Source: Rhodospirillaceae bacterium
Lineage (GTDB): Bacteria; Pseudomonadota; Alphaproteobacteria; DSM-16000; Inquilinaceae
Reading direction: 5' to 3'
DNA length: 64,000 nt
NCBI GenBank assembly: GCA_020638595.1
Contig: JACKIG010000008.1
Coordinates: 141,771-205,770 of the forward strand
A model generated the notes under the pieces. The model was given only the letters and a program-made list of their open reading frames with translations, was not told the DNA's origin and did no database searches. Positions 35,891-46,581 of this stretch are shown here, piece after piece; the stretch's first letter is position 1, and each line of letters begins with the position of its first letter. A program made the translations under genes and the position numbers.

Positions 35891-36708
35891 GCGCCATTGC
35901 CGTCCGCGGGCTGTGGAAGGCATACGGCGACCGCTCGGTGCTGGAACGGATCGACCTGGACGTCGCCAGCGGCGAGTTCTGCACGCTGGTCGGTGCCAGC
36001 GGCTGTGGCAAGACCACGTTCCTGCGGCTGCTGCTGAGCCAGGAACGCCCGACGCGCGGGGACATCCTGCTGGAGGACAAGCCCCTGCCGCCGGAACCGG
36101 AACCCGGCCGCGGCGTGGTCTTCCAGCGCTATTCCGTCTTCCCGCACCTGACGGTGCTGGAGAACGTCATCCTGGGGCTGGAGCTTCGCCAGTCGCCCTG
36201 GTTCGGCCGGCTGTTCGGCGCCGCCCGCCGCAAGGCGCTGGAGGAAGGCGAGCGCTGGCTGGCCTCCGTCGGCCTGACATCATCGCGCAACGCCTACCCG
36301 GCGTCGCTGTCCGGCGGCATGCAGCAACGCCTGGCCATCGCCCAGGCACTGATCCTGCACCCGAAGGTGCTGCTGCTGGACGAACCGTTCGGCGCACTGG
36401 ACCCCGGCATCCGCGCCGACATGCATGTCTTGATCCGCGACCTGTGGCGGCGGACCGGAATGACCGTGTTCATGGTCACGCACGATATCCGCGAGGCGTT
36501 CGCCCTGGGGACGCGCGTGCTGGCCTTCGACCGCGTCCGCCACGACCCCCATGCGCCGGACGCCTACGGCGCCACGATCACCTATGACCTGCCCGGCCGC
36601 GGCGAAGGGGCGGAGGACGGGACCCTGATCCCCGTCCACTTCCCCTGGAAGGCCGCCCGACCCCGTAGCGAAGAGGCCCGCAATGCCGACCACGTCTCGT
36701 CCGCGTGA
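35887..36708 (+). CDS. ABC transporter ATP-binding protein, probable guanidine importer
   Basis: This 273-residue ATPase of the NrtD/SsuB/TauB type has Walker A VGASGCGKTT, signature LSGGMQQRLAIA and Walker B VLLLDEPFGALDP. The C-terminal 45 residues after RVLAFDRVRHDPHAP are an extension common in this subgroup. It powers uptake with the preceding permease. Its 3' end overlaps the hydrolase gene by 26 bp. Confidence 0.87.
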   Translation: MSAIAVRGLWKAYGDRSVLERIDLDVASGEFCTLVGASGCGKTTFLRLLLSQERPTRGDILLEDKPLPPEPEPGRGVVFQRYSVFPHLTVLENVILGLELRQSPWFGRLFGAARRKALEEGERWLASVGLTSSRNAYPASLSGGMQQRLAIAQALILHPKVLLLDEPFGALDPGIRADMHVLIRDLWRRTGMTVFMVTHDIREAFALGTRVLAFDRVRHDPHAPDAYGATITYDLPGRGEGAEDGTLIPVHFPWKAARPRSEEARNADHVSSA

Positions 36709-37897
36709 ATGCCGCGCCGCCCACCGGCCGCCCGCCGGCCGCCCCGACGAACGGCGCCACCACCATCCGGATTTCGACAGGAAGGGCCTGCGCGGCTGGC
36801 GTGCGGCGCATCTGGAGGCCGAAATCCCCGAAACCGCCTGGCAGCGTGAGCGCGAATGGGCGCTGAAGATGGGCCTGCAAGGGGCCGACAGCCTGCAGGA
36901 CCGCACCATCCCCACCTTCTCGCGCGGCGAGCTTCCCCACTATGCCGGCATCAACACCTTCCTGAAGGCGCCCTATATCGAGGATGTGCGCGATGTCGGC
37001 CGCTTCGATGCGGCCGTGATCGGGGTGCCCTTCGACGGCGGCACGACCTATCGGCCCGGCACCCGCTTCGGGCCGCAGGGCATCCGCAAGATCTCCGCCC
37101 TCTACACGCCCTACAACTACGAACTCGGCGTCGACCTGCGCGAACAGATCACGCTGTGCGATGTCGGCGACGTCTTCACCATCCCGGCCAACCTGGAAAA
37201 GACCTTCGACCAGGTCAGCCGCGCGGTGGCGCATGTGTTCTCGTCCGGCGCACTGCCGATCATCCTGGGCGGGGACCATTCCATCGGCTTTCCCTGCGTG
37301 CGCGGCATCGCCCAATGCACCAGCCGACGCATCGGCATCGTCCATTTCGACCGCCATGCCGACATCCAGGAGAAGGACCTGGATGAGCGGATGCACACAA
37401 CCCCTTGGTACCACACGACAAATCTAGCCAATGTGCCGGCCGTCAATCTGGTCCAGGTCGGTATCGGCGGCTGGCAGGTGCCGCGCGAGGCGGTGAAGGT
37501 GGCACGCGAGCGCGACACCACCATCATCACCATGCGCGACGTGGAGGAAATGGGCATCGACAAGACGGCGGAAATCGCGCTGGACATCGCCTGGAAAGAC
37601 GCCGACGCGGTCTATATCAGCTTCGACATCGACAGCGTCGACTGCGGCTTCGTGCCGGGCACCGGCTGGCCCGAGCCCGGCGGATTCCTGCCGCGCGAGG
37701 CCCTGGCCCTGGTCGGCCGCGTCGCTGCGGAAGGCATCTGTGGGCTGGAGGTCGTCGAAGTCTCCCCACCTTACGATACCTCGGACATCACCGCGCTGCT
37801 GGCCACGCGCGTGATCGTCGACGTGCTGGGGGCGCTGGTTGCGCATGGCCGCATGGGCGGGCACAAGCCCATCATCGACCAACCCGTCGCCTACTGA
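36683..37897 (+). CDS. Agmatinase-family guanidine hydrolase (GdmH-like)
   Basis: This 404-residue ureohydrolase has metal-ligand motifs GGDHS (196-200), DRHAD (223-227, in place of the usual DAHxD) and FDIDSVD (314-320). The segment ERMHTTPWYHTTN (236-247) and the long N-terminus (about 100 residues before the barrel, with HHH at 26-28) are unlike ordinary agmatinase. They recall the Ni-dependent guanidine hydrolase described from Synechocystis, which makes urea and ammonia from guanidine. The riboswitch and importer upstream support this. Agmatinase or guanidinobutyrase activity cannot be ruled out from the sequence. Confidence 0.8.
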   Translation: MPTTSRPRECRAAHRPPAGRPDERRHHHPDFDRKGLRGWRAAHLEAEIPETAWQREREWALKMGLQGADSLQDRTIPTFSRGELPHYAGINTFLKAPYIEDVRDVGRFDAAVIGVPFDGGTTYRPGTRFGPQGIRKISALYTPYNYELGVDLREQITLCDVGDVFTIPANLEKTFDQVSRAVAHVFSSGALPIILGGDHSIGFPCVRGIAQCTSRRIGIVHFDRHADIQEKDLDERMHTTPWYHTTNLANVPAVNLVQVGIGGWQVPREAVKVARERDTTIITMRDVEEMGIDKTAEIALDIAWKDADAVYISFDIDSVDCGFVPGTGWPEPGGFLPREALALVGRVAAEGICGLEVVEVSPPYDTSDITALLATRVIVDVLGALVAHGRMGGHKPIIDQPVAY

Positions 37898-37902
37898 ACG
37901 CC

Positions 37903-38325
37903 ATGACCCACAGGCATCACCATCATCACCACCACCATGTCCATGCGGACGGCGGGAGCCACGTTCATGTGGACGTCCACACGTCGTCCGTCTCGCATGA
38001 CCATGACGCCGCAGGCGGCGAGGACGCGGCGTTGCTGGAAGAGGCGTTCATCGAGGGCTTTCGCCATGCCGGCGACAAGGCCGGTTTCCTGCGCCTGGCC
38101 CGGGTGCCCCACGAACTGGCCGACGGCCTGAAGCTGGTGGAAGTGCGCATCGCCGACGCGTTCGAGGTCGGCACAGCCACGCCGGGGTTCGGTACGGCGG
38201 AGCTGGTCTATCACCCCTTCCCCGCCGCCATGGTCCGCCGCACGACGCGCCTGAGTTTCGTCTACCGCACCCTGCGCGAGACGCGCGAGCTGGGATGGTC
38301 CCAGGTCATGGCAGCGTCATCGTAA
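37903..38325 (+). CDS. Histidine-rich small protein, candidate nickel chaperone
   Basis: This 140-residue protein starts 5 bp after the hydrolase stop. Residues 1-35 include eight consecutive His (5-12) and 15 His in total, mixed with Asp, and are followed by a folded-looking region of about 100 residues (FIEGFRHAGDKAGFLRLARV, ELVYHPFPAAMVRRT). Such tails store or deliver Ni or Zn, as in UreE and HypB. No HypA/HypB-type gene is seen beside the hydrolase, so this protein may supply Ni to it. I recognise no named family. Confidence 0.6.
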   Translation: MTHRHHHHHHHHVHADGGSHVHVDVHTSSVSHDHDAAGGEDAALLEEAFIEGFRHAGDKAGFLRLARVPHELADGLKLVEVRIADAFEVGTATPGFGTAELVYHPFPAAMVRRTTRLSFVYRTLRETRELGWSQVMAASS

Positions 38326-38428
38326 GGCACGCTCCGCCCCTCTCATCCGGGCGCGCATTCCGGTGGGAAATATCGTTGCCAGCCAATATGTTGATGGGAT
38401 GACTTCCGCCCCGACAAGAGGTCCTGCG

Positions 38429-38746
38429 ATGCTGTTCATGGTCATAGAGCACTACCGCCAGCAGAATGCCCAGGCGGTCTATGCGCGGTTCGCCGAGCGG
38501 GGGCGGCAGATCCCTGAGGGGGCGGACTTCGTAGCCAGCTGGGTTGCCGCCGACATGGGCCGCTGTTTCCAGATCATGCGCGCCGACGACGTCACCCTGT
38601 TGCAGCGCTGGGTTGCCGCGTGGAGCGACCTGATCCAGTTCGAAATCGTGCCCGTCGCGGAAGGCAGCATCACCGCCGCCGCGCTGGTCGGCGACACGTC
38701 GTCCGGGGCTACTCCGCCGCCTGCCGGTCCGACGGCAGGTCGCTGA
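38429..38746 (+). CDS. DUF3303 family protein
   Basis: This 105-residue protein starts at ATG 38429 with AGAGG seven bases upstream. MLFMVIEHYR, GADFVASWVAADMGRCFQIMRADD and the closing SDLIQFEIVPV match my memory of the DUF3303 family, a small ferredoxin-like fold of unknown role. The last 15 or so residues are Gly/Pro/Ala-rich and run antisense to the 3' end of the RND gene, overlapping it by 38 bp. It is 103 bp after the His-rich gene and may not be in the same transcript. Confidence 0.65.
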   Translation: MLFMVIEHYRQQNAQAVYARFAERGRQIPEGADFVASWVAADMGRCFQIMRADDVTLLQRWVAAWSDLIQFEIVPVAEGSITAAALVGDTSSGATPPPAGPTAGR

Positions 38747-41700
38747 CGGGCTGAAGGCCCTCAAGCGCCGCCAGTTCGCGGTCCAGGCGGCGGGAAATGC
38801 TGCCGCGCGGCGCGCTACCCCGGGCCAGGATCGCATAGGCGATGGGGATCAGGTAGAGCGTGAACAGGGTGGCCGCGGTGACACCGGCGAAGATCACCAC
38901 GCCGATGGCCGCGCGGGTTTCCGTGCCCGCCCCTGTCGAGACGATCAGCGGCACCGACCCGGCCACCGTCGTGACGGCCGTCATCAGGATCGGCCGCAGG
39001 CGGATCGCGGAGGCATCGACGACGGCTTCGGTGAACTCCACCCCCTGCTCGCGCAGCTGATTGATGAACTCGACGATCAGCACGCCGTTCTTGGCCGCCA
39101 GCCCCACCAGCATGATCAGGCCGATCTGGGAATAGAGGTTCAGCGTGCCGCCGGTCAGCCACATGCCGGCCAGCGCGCCGGCCACCGCCAGCGGCACCGT
39201 CAGCATGATGACGACGGGGTGCAGGAAGGATTCGAACTGCGCCGCCAGCACCAGGAAGACCACGACGATGCCCAGCGAGAAGACAAACAGCAGGGCGCCG
39301 CCGGATTCGATGAAATCGCGCGACTGGCCCTTGTAGGCGATCACCGCGGTGTCCGGAAGCTCCGCCCGCGCCGTTGCCTCCAGCCAGGCCAGGGCCTCGC
39401 CCAGCGTCGTCCCGTCGGCCAGGTTCGCCTCGATCGTGATCGAGCGCAGGCGGTCATACCGGTTGAGGCGGCTGGGGCCGGCGTATTCCTCCACATCCAC
39501 CAGGTTGGCCAGGGGGACGAGCCCGCCGTCGCCGGAGCGGACATAGACATCGGCGATGTCCGTCGGCGTGCTCTGGGCGCTGCGCTCACCCTCCACCAGG
39601 ACGTCGTATTCCTCGCCATCGTCGATGAAGGTCGTCACCGCCCGGCCGCCCAGGAAGGTTTCCAGCGTGCGCCCGATATCGCTGACACTGACGCCCAGAT
39701 CACCGGCCTCGTTGCGGTTGATGGCGATGGCGATCTGCGGCTTGGTTTCGTCGAAATCGTCTTCCACGCCGGTCAGGCCGGGATTGCCGGCGGCGATCGC
39801 CGCCATCATGGTGTCGCGCCAGCGCGCCAGCTCCTCGTAGGTGGCGCCGCTCAGGACGAACTGCACCGGCTTGCTGGTCCCGCCGCCCAGCGCCTGGCGC
39901 ATGATCGGGGTCGTGCGCACCCCGGGCAGGTCGGCGACGCGTGCCCGCACATCGTCCATGATCTCCCACGCGCTGCGGCGCGAACCCCAGTCGTTCAGGC
40001 CGACGACGACGAAGCCGCTGGCGAAGTTGTCGACGCGCCCGAACCCCCGGGGCGCGCGGACCAACAGGCGGTTGGCTTCGCCCGACTCCACCAGCGGCAT
40101 CAGCCGCCGCTCGATCTCGTCGATATAGACTTCCATGTAGTCGTAGGAGGCCCCCTCCGGTCCGGAGATCCTGAGGAAGAACGCCCCACGGTCTTCGCGC
40201 GGCGCGAATTCCGACGGTACCTGCGCGTATAGCCACCAGCAGGCGGCCAGCACGCCGGCGAAGACCAGGAAGACCAGCCACGGCACCTTCAGCGTTGCCC
40301 GCAGGCTGGCCGCATAGCCTTGCTTCAGCCCCTCCAGGGCGCGTTCCGTCAGGCGGACGACCAGCGTCGTCCCCTCGTCCGCCTTCAGCACCTTCGACGC
40401 CAGCATGGGCGAGAGCGTCAGCGCCACGATGCTGGAAAAGATCACCGCCGCCGACATGGTGATGGCGAATTCGGTGAACAGCCGGCCCAGGTCGCCTTCG
40501 ACGAAGGTGATGGGCACGAACACCGCCGCCAGGACCACGGTCGTGGCGACCACCGCGAAGCCCACCTGGCGCGCCCCGCGGAAGGCGGCAACCAGCGGGC
40601 TTTCCCTGTAGGTCTGCATGCGCCGGTGGACGTTCTCCAGCACGACGATGGCATCGTCCACCACCAGGCCGATGGCCAGCACCATCGCCAGCAGCGTCAG
40701 CAGGTTGATGGAAAAGCCCAGCAGATACAGGACAATGCAGGTGCCGATCATCGATACCGGCACGGTCACGGCGGGGATCAGCGTCGCCCGGGCGCTGCCA
40801 AGGAACAGGTAGATGGCAAGGATGACCAGCACGATGGCGATGGCCAGGGTCTTGTAGACCTCGGCGATGGCGCTTTCGACGAAGACGCTGCTGTCATAGC
40901 TCTGCCGCAGGTCCATGCCTTCGGGCAGGGTCGGACCGATCTGTTCGGCCATCACCTTCGCAGCGTGGGCGACGTCCAGGGTATTGGCCTGCGACTGCTT
41001 GATGATGCCGATGCCGACCATCGGCTCGCCGTTGCCGCGGAACAGCGTGCGCGTCTCCTCCGCCGCCCGTTCGACGCGCGCCACATCACCCAGCCGCACC
41101 AGGTGGCCGTTGGCGGCGCGCCGGACCACCAGCCGCTCGAAGTCCGCCTCGGTCCGGAAACCACGGACCACGCGGGCGGTGAAGTTGCGCGTCTCGGATT
41201 CGATGCTGCCGGCCGGCAGCTCGACATTGTCGGCACGCAGGGCCGCCTCGACATCCGCCACCGTCAGCCCGCGTGCCGCCAGTGCGGTGCGGTCCAGCCA
41301 GACGCGCATGGCATAGCGCTGCTGCCCGCCGATGCGCACCCGCGCTACGCCGTCCAGGGTCGAAAAGCGGTCGACCAGGTAGCGGTCCGCGAAATCCGTC
41401 AGCTCCAGCACGCTCATCCGGTCGCTGACGAGGTTGAACCACAGGATCACGTCGTCGCTGGAATCCGCCTTCTGGATGTCGGGCGGATCGGCTTCGGCCG
41501 GCAGGTTGTCGACGACGCCCGAAACGCGGTCGCGGATGTCGTTGGCGGCCGCTTCCACGTCGCGGCCGGCACGGAACTCGATGGTGATGCGCGATCGGCC
41601 GTCCTCGCTGTAGGACTCGATGAAGGCGATGCCTTCGATGCCGGCAATGCGTTCTTCGATCACCTCGGTGATGCGGGTTTCCACCACCTCGGCCGCGGCA

Positions 41701-41858
41701 CCGGGATACTGGGTATCGATGGTCACGACCGGCGGGTCGATGTTAGGGTATTCGCGCAAGGGCAGGCGCTGGAACGCCACCAGCCCGAAGGCGACGATCA
41801 ACAGCGACAGCACCGCCGCAACGACCGGCCTGCGGACCGAGAGGTCGGAAAGCACCAT
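38709..41858 (-). CDS. RND (HAE1) efflux pump inner-membrane subunit
   Basis: This 1049-residue AcrB/MexF-type protein opens with LSDLSVRRPVVAAVLSLLIVAFG (first membrane helix; FQRLPLREYPNIDPP follows). It has GLVVDDAIVVLEN in the central helix block, where the proton-relay Asp pair sits, and the second repeat ends LYLIPIAYAI. ATG 41858 has GGAGG upstream; a TTG at 41879 overlapping the adaptor stop is possible. It exports hydrophobic or cationic compounds. The adaptor is encoded just upstream, but no outer-membrane factor is present. Confidence 0.9.
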   Translation of the reverse strand: MVLSDLSVRRPVVAAVLSLLIVAFGLVAFQRLPLREYPNIDPPVVTIDTQYPGAAAEVVETRITEVIEERIAGIEGIAFIESYSEDGRSRITIEFRAGRDVEAAANDIRDRVSGVVDNLPAEADPPDIQKADSSDDVILWFNLVSDRMSVLELTDFADRYLVDRFSTLDGVARVRIGGQQRYAMRVWLDRTALAARGLTVADVEAALRADNVELPAGSIESETRNFTARVVRGFRTEADFERLVVRRAANGHLVRLGDVARVERAAEETRTLFRGNGEPMVGIGIIKQSQANTLDVAHAAKVMAEQIGPTLPEGMDLRQSYDSSVFVESAIAEVYKTLAIAIVLVILAIYLFLGSARATLIPAVTVPVSMIGTCIVLYLLGFSINLLTLLAMVLAIGLVVDDAIVVLENVHRRMQTYRESPLVAAFRGARQVGFAVVATTVVLAAVFVPITFVEGDLGRLFTEFAITMSAAVIFSSIVALTLSPMLASKVLKADEGTTLVVRLTERALEGLKQGYAASLRATLKVPWLVFLVFAGVLAACWWLYAQVPSEFAPREDRGAFFLRISGPEGASYDYMEVYIDEIERRLMPLVESGEANRLLVRAPRGFGRVDNFASGFVVVGLNDWGSRRSAWEIMDDVRARVADLPGVRTTPIMRQALGGGTSKPVQFVLSGATYEELARWRDTMMAAIAAGNPGLTGVEDDFDETKPQIAIAINRNEAGDLGVSVSDIGRTLETFLGGRAVTTFIDDGEEYDVLVEGERSAQSTPTDIADVYVRSGDGGLVPLANLVDVEEYAGPSRLNRYDRLRSITIEANLADGTTLGEALAWLEATARAELPDTAVIAYKGQSRDFIESGGALLFVFSLGIVVVFLVLAAQFESFLHPVVIMLTVPLAVAGALAGMWLTGGTLNLYSQIGLIMLVGLAAKNGVLIVEFINQLREQGVEFTEAVVDASAIRLRPILMTAVTTVAGSVPLIVSTGAGTETRAAIGVVIFAGVTAATLFTLYLIPIAYAILARGSAPRGSISRRLDRELAALEGLQPVSDLPSDRQAAE

Positions 41859-41875
41859 GCCGCCGGCCCCTCCGC

Positions 41876-42940
41876 TCAACCGCCGCTGAGGATATCGCGG
41901 ATGGCGGTCTCGCCATCCGCCACGCCGATCACATGCACGGCGTCCCCGTCTTCCAGGTCGCCGGTGCCATGGACGACCACCCGGACGCCGGCGTCCAGCC
42001 CCTCCACGATTTCCACGGTTCCCGGGCGACGCGTGCCGATACGCACTTCGCGGCGCGAGACCGTCGCATCCGCCGTCTCGCCGTCGACGACGAAGACGAA
42101 ATTGCGCCGGTCCAGCGGCACCAGCGCTTCTTCCGGCACGACCACGCCGCTGCGCGGGTTGGACAGCAGCTCCGCCGTCATCAGCAGGCCCGGCCGCAGC
42201 AGGCCATCGTCGTTCGCGATCACCGCGCGCAGGGTGATCGTGCGCGTGACCTGGTCCACGGCCGTGTCGATCACGTCGATCGTTCCCTCGAACTCCCTGT
42301 CCGGAAAGGCGTTCGTGGTGGCCCGGATGTGCAGGCCCGTCCGCACCTCGCTGAGGAAGCGCGACGGCACGGTCATCGTCAGCTTCAGGACCGAGATGTC
42401 GCTGAGCGTGGCGATCGGGTCCCCCGGCTCCAGCAACGTTCCCGGCGAAACCTGGCGCAGCCCGATGCGGCCGTCGAAGGGCGCCAGGATGCTGCGGTCG
42501 CGCAGGCGCGCCTGGATGATCTCGACCTCCGCCTCTGCCTGCTGAAGGGCGGCCCGCCGTTCCTCCAGCTGCGCGCGCGCGGCGAATTCCCGATCGCTCA
42601 GCTGCTGGGTGCGGTCGAAGGCGGACTGGCGTTCCGCCAGCACGGCCAGGGCGGCGTCGAGCATCGCCTGCTCTTCGTCCTGCTCCAGCACCACCAGAAG
42701 GTCGCCGGCGCTGACGGTCTGCCCCTCCTGGAAGGCCAGTTCAACGATCCGCTCGTTGACATTGGCCGTCAGGACGACGCTCTCGTTGGCCTCAAGGGTG
42801 CCCAGCGCTTCAATCCGGTCGTACAGCTCGCTTTCGACCACCGGCGCCACGATGACGGCGCGGCCCCCGCCCTGTGCGGACGCAACCGCCACCTGAAGCC
42901 AGAGGGCGCCGGCCAGCAGGACGAGGGGGAGCCTCACCAT
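41876..42940 (-). CDS. RND efflux periplasmic adaptor subunit
   Basis: This 354-residue membrane-fusion protein has a signal peptide (residues 1-23, ending VASAQG). It carries a biotinyl-lipoyl half (ANVNERIVELAFQEGQTVSAGDLLVVLE), a coiled-coil hairpin (AERQSAFDRTQQLSDREFAARAQ and the segment after it), and beta-barrel parts (SDISVLKLTMTVPS). It couples the RND pump to an outer-membrane channel. The two genes are 17 bp apart, so they form one operon, with a palindromic operator candidate upstream. Confidence 0.88.
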   Translation of the reverse strand: MVRLPLVLLAGALWLQVAVASAQGGGRAVIVAPVVESELYDRIEALGTLEANESVVLTANVNERIVELAFQEGQTVSAGDLLVVLEQDEEQAMLDAALAVLAERQSAFDRTQQLSDREFAARAQLEERRAALQQAEAEVEIIQARLRDRSILAPFDGRIGLRQVSPGTLLEPGDPIATLSDISVLKLTMTVPSRFLSEVRTGLHIRATTNAFPDREFEGTIDVIDTAVDQVTRTITLRAVIANDDGLLRPGLLMTAELLSNPRSGVVVPEEALVPLDRRNFVFVVDGETADATVSRREVRIGTRRPGTVEIVEGLDAGVRVVVHGTGDLEDGDAVHVIGVADGETAIRDILSGG

Positions 42941-43027
42941 GGCCTGCAGTCTGCCCCGCGGTCGGTCCCGTCCGCATGCGGTGATTGCGCGCATCGTTCG
43001 CCGGGCGTCCACACTGTCGCTGTTCCT

Positions 43028-43046
43028 GACGGTCGGACCGACCGTC
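43028..43046. promoter_or_regulatory. Perfect 19-bp palindrome upstream of the RND operon
   Basis: GACGGTCGG-A-CCGACCGTC is a perfect 9-bp inverted repeat about a central base, 88 bp before the adaptor start and between ureG and the pump. Its form is like operators of TetR-family repressors, which often govern RND pumps. No such regulator lies in the window. Confidence 0.6.
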
Positions 43047-43062
43047 GATAAGAAATCTGTTC

Positions 43063-43695
43063 TTACCGCGGCGCGATGCCACCGGTCGACAGGATGAAGT
43101 CGATCACGGTGTCCAGGCCCTCGCCCGTCTTCAGGTTGGTGAAGACGTAGGGCCGGCCCGGGCGCATGCGGGCGGTATCGGCATCCATCACGGCCAGGTC
43201 GGCCCCCACCAGCGGGGCCAGGTCGATCTTGTTGATGACCAGCAAGTCCGACCGGGTGATGCCCGGGCCGCCCTTGCGGGGGATCTTCTCCCCCGCCGCC
43301 ACGTCGATGACGTAGATGGTCAGGTCCGCCAGCTCCGGGCTGAAGGTGGCTGCCAGGTTGTCGCCGCCGCTTTCGATCAATGCCAGCTCGGCGGCGGGGA
43401 AGCGCGCCTGCATCTCCTCCAGCGCGGCCAGGTTGATCGACGCATCCTCGCGGATGGCGGTGTGCGGACAGCCGCCGGTTTCCACGCCCATGATCCGTTC
43501 CGGCTCCAACGCGCCGGCGCGGGTCAGGATCAGCTGGTCCTCGCGCGTGTAGATGTCGTTCGTGACCACGAACATGTCCACGCGCTGGCGCAGCCGCTTG
43601 CACAGCGCCTCCGCCAGCGCCGTCTTGCCGGACCCGACCGGCCCGCCGATGCCGACCCGCAGCGGGCCGCGCGAGGATGCCGGTGTGGCGTTCAT
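43063..43695 (-). CDS. ureG: Urease accessory GTPase UreG
   Basis: This 210-residue SIMIBI-class GTPase loads nickel into urease with UreD, UreF and UreE. The P-loop GGPVGSGKT is at residues 17-25. VTNDIYTREDQ, the metal-site GVETGGCPHTAIRED and VINKIDLAP are all conserved. It is the last gene of the cluster and overlaps ureF by 4 bp. Confidence 0.95.
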   Translation of the reverse strand: MNATPASSRGPLRVGIGGPVGSGKTALAEALCKRLRQRVDMFVVTNDIYTREDQLILTRAGALEPERIMGVETGGCPHTAIREDASINLAALEEMQARFPAAELALIESGGDNLAATFSPELADLTIYVIDVAAGEKIPRKGGPGITRSDLLVINKIDLAPLVGADLAVMDADTARMRPGRPYVFTNLKTGEGLDTVIDFILSTGGIAPR

Positions 43696-44384
43696 GAGCG
43701 GAACAGCCGTGTGTACTGGGTTTCGTGGCGCATCGCGCAGAGGTCCACCGACAGGGCGGCGCTGCCCGGCTCCGCATCCGTCCGGCGGAGCGCTCGGGCC
43801 GCGACCTCCGCCACCACCGGCTCCAGCGCCGCGACGACCCGTTGCCCGTCGGTCTGACCCAGGGGGACCAGCCGCACGCCGGCGGAGACCATGTTGGCGG
43901 CGAGCGCATTCAGGTATAGCGGCACGACCAGTTCCATGGGCAGTCCGTGCACGGTGGCGGCCATCCCGACGGCCACCGGCAGCGTGACCGGAACCTGCGC
44001 GCGGGCCAGCCCCTCGGTGGCCATCGCCAGACGATCGTGCGGCCACACGGCCCGGACGGTACCGAGGAATGCCGCCCCCTGGGCGCGGCTTTCCAGCGAC
44101 AGTTCCGCAGCGCCGCAGAGCGCTGCTGCCAGCGCCGCCACATCCGCCAGCCGGTCGTCGTCCCGGGAGCCCATGGCCTCACCGGTTTCGACCAGGATCC
44201 AGGCATCGGTCCGCCCCGTGCCGAAGCGAAGCACGCCCGCCAGCCACAGCGTCAGGCCATCCGCATTGCCGACCAGGCCGTCGTCGACCGCCGCCTCCAG
44301 CCCGTGGGAATAGCTGAAGGCACCGGTGGGAAAGGCCGGCGACAGCCAGGACTGCAACCGCAGCAGGGCCTCAGTGTCCGCCAT
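43692..44384 (-). CDS. ureF: Urease accessory protein UreF
   Basis: This 230-residue helical protein acts in the UreDFG complex that activates urease. The motif LSPAFPTGAFSYSHGLE near the N-terminus is diagnostic. The ATG at 44384 was preferred to upstream possibilities because it places this motif at residues 13-30, as in other UreF proteins; it overlaps ureE by 14 bp. The conserved C-terminal YTRLFRS is present. Confidence 0.92.
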   Translation of the reverse strand: MADTEALLRLQSWLSPAFPTGAFSYSHGLEAAVDDGLVGNADGLTLWLAGVLRFGTGRTDAWILVETGEAMGSRDDDRLADVAALAAALCGAAELSLESRAQGAAFLGTVRAVWPHDRLAMATEGLARAQVPVTLPVAVGMAATVHGLPMELVVPLYLNALAANMVSAGVRLVPLGQTDGQRVVAALEPVVAEVAARALRRTDAEPGSAALSVDLCAMRHETQYTRLFRS

Positions 44385-44864
44385 CGGCGTCCGAATCCGC
44401 GTGGACGTGGCCATGGCCGCCCCCATAGGCGCCGCCCTCGGGCTGAAACGGTGCGCTGACCGCGGTGACGGACGCCCCCAGCCGACACAGCATGTCGGCC
44501 AGCACGTGGTCCGGACGGATCAGCAGGCGGTCGGCCTGCACCTCGCACGGCACATGGCGGTTGCCCAGATGCCAGGCGAGCCGGGCGACATGCAGCGCAT
44601 CGACTGCCCGCACCTCCAGCAGCGGCTCGGGCGCTGCCTTCACCGCGATCCAGCCGCCACCGTCCAGGCGCAACCCGTCGCCCTCGGCCAGCGCCACCGC
44701 GTGGTCCAGGTCCAGCAGCACCGCCACACCGGCGTCCGTCGTCAGCCGGATACGCCGGCGGTAGCGCAGGTCGAACGGCAGCGTCACCGCATCGGCGGCC
44801 TCGGCCGCCGGCCAGTCGCCGGGATGCGCCACGCTGCCGGCGCGCGCGGGTGGCAACCCGCCGC

Positions 44865-44868
<4 letters not shown>
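44371..44868 (-). CDS. ureE: Urease accessory nickel chaperone UreE
   Basis: This protein of up to 165 residues binds nickel and passes it to UreG. The N-terminal peptide-binding-like domain shows LTTDAGVAVLLDLDHAVALAEGDGL, and the metal domain has LAWHLGNRHVPCEV and LIRPDHVLADML. The C-terminus GGGHGHVHADSDADGGH is a short His-rich tail. The start is uncertain: TTG 44868 overlaps the ureC stop, while a GTG near 44835 is an alternative. Confidence 0.88.
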
Positions 44869-46577
<1,709 letters not shown>

Positions 46578-46581
46578 GGCG

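Noticed and set aside
33989..36708. Nitrate, taurine or urea import for the ABC transporter
   Set aside because: The riboswitch and hydrolase point to guanidine, and a dedicated urea transporter (urtABCDE) is present separately.
36683..37897. Plain agmatinase in polyamine metabolism
   Set aside because: The guanidine riboswitch, the importer and the atypical N-terminus and HTTPW segment fit guanidine hydrolase better; no other polyamine genes are linked.
37903..37950. The eight-histidine run as a cloning-tag artefact
   Set aside because: The run uses mixed CAT/CAC codons, continues into a broader His/Asp-rich region, and lies in natural sequence with no vector features.
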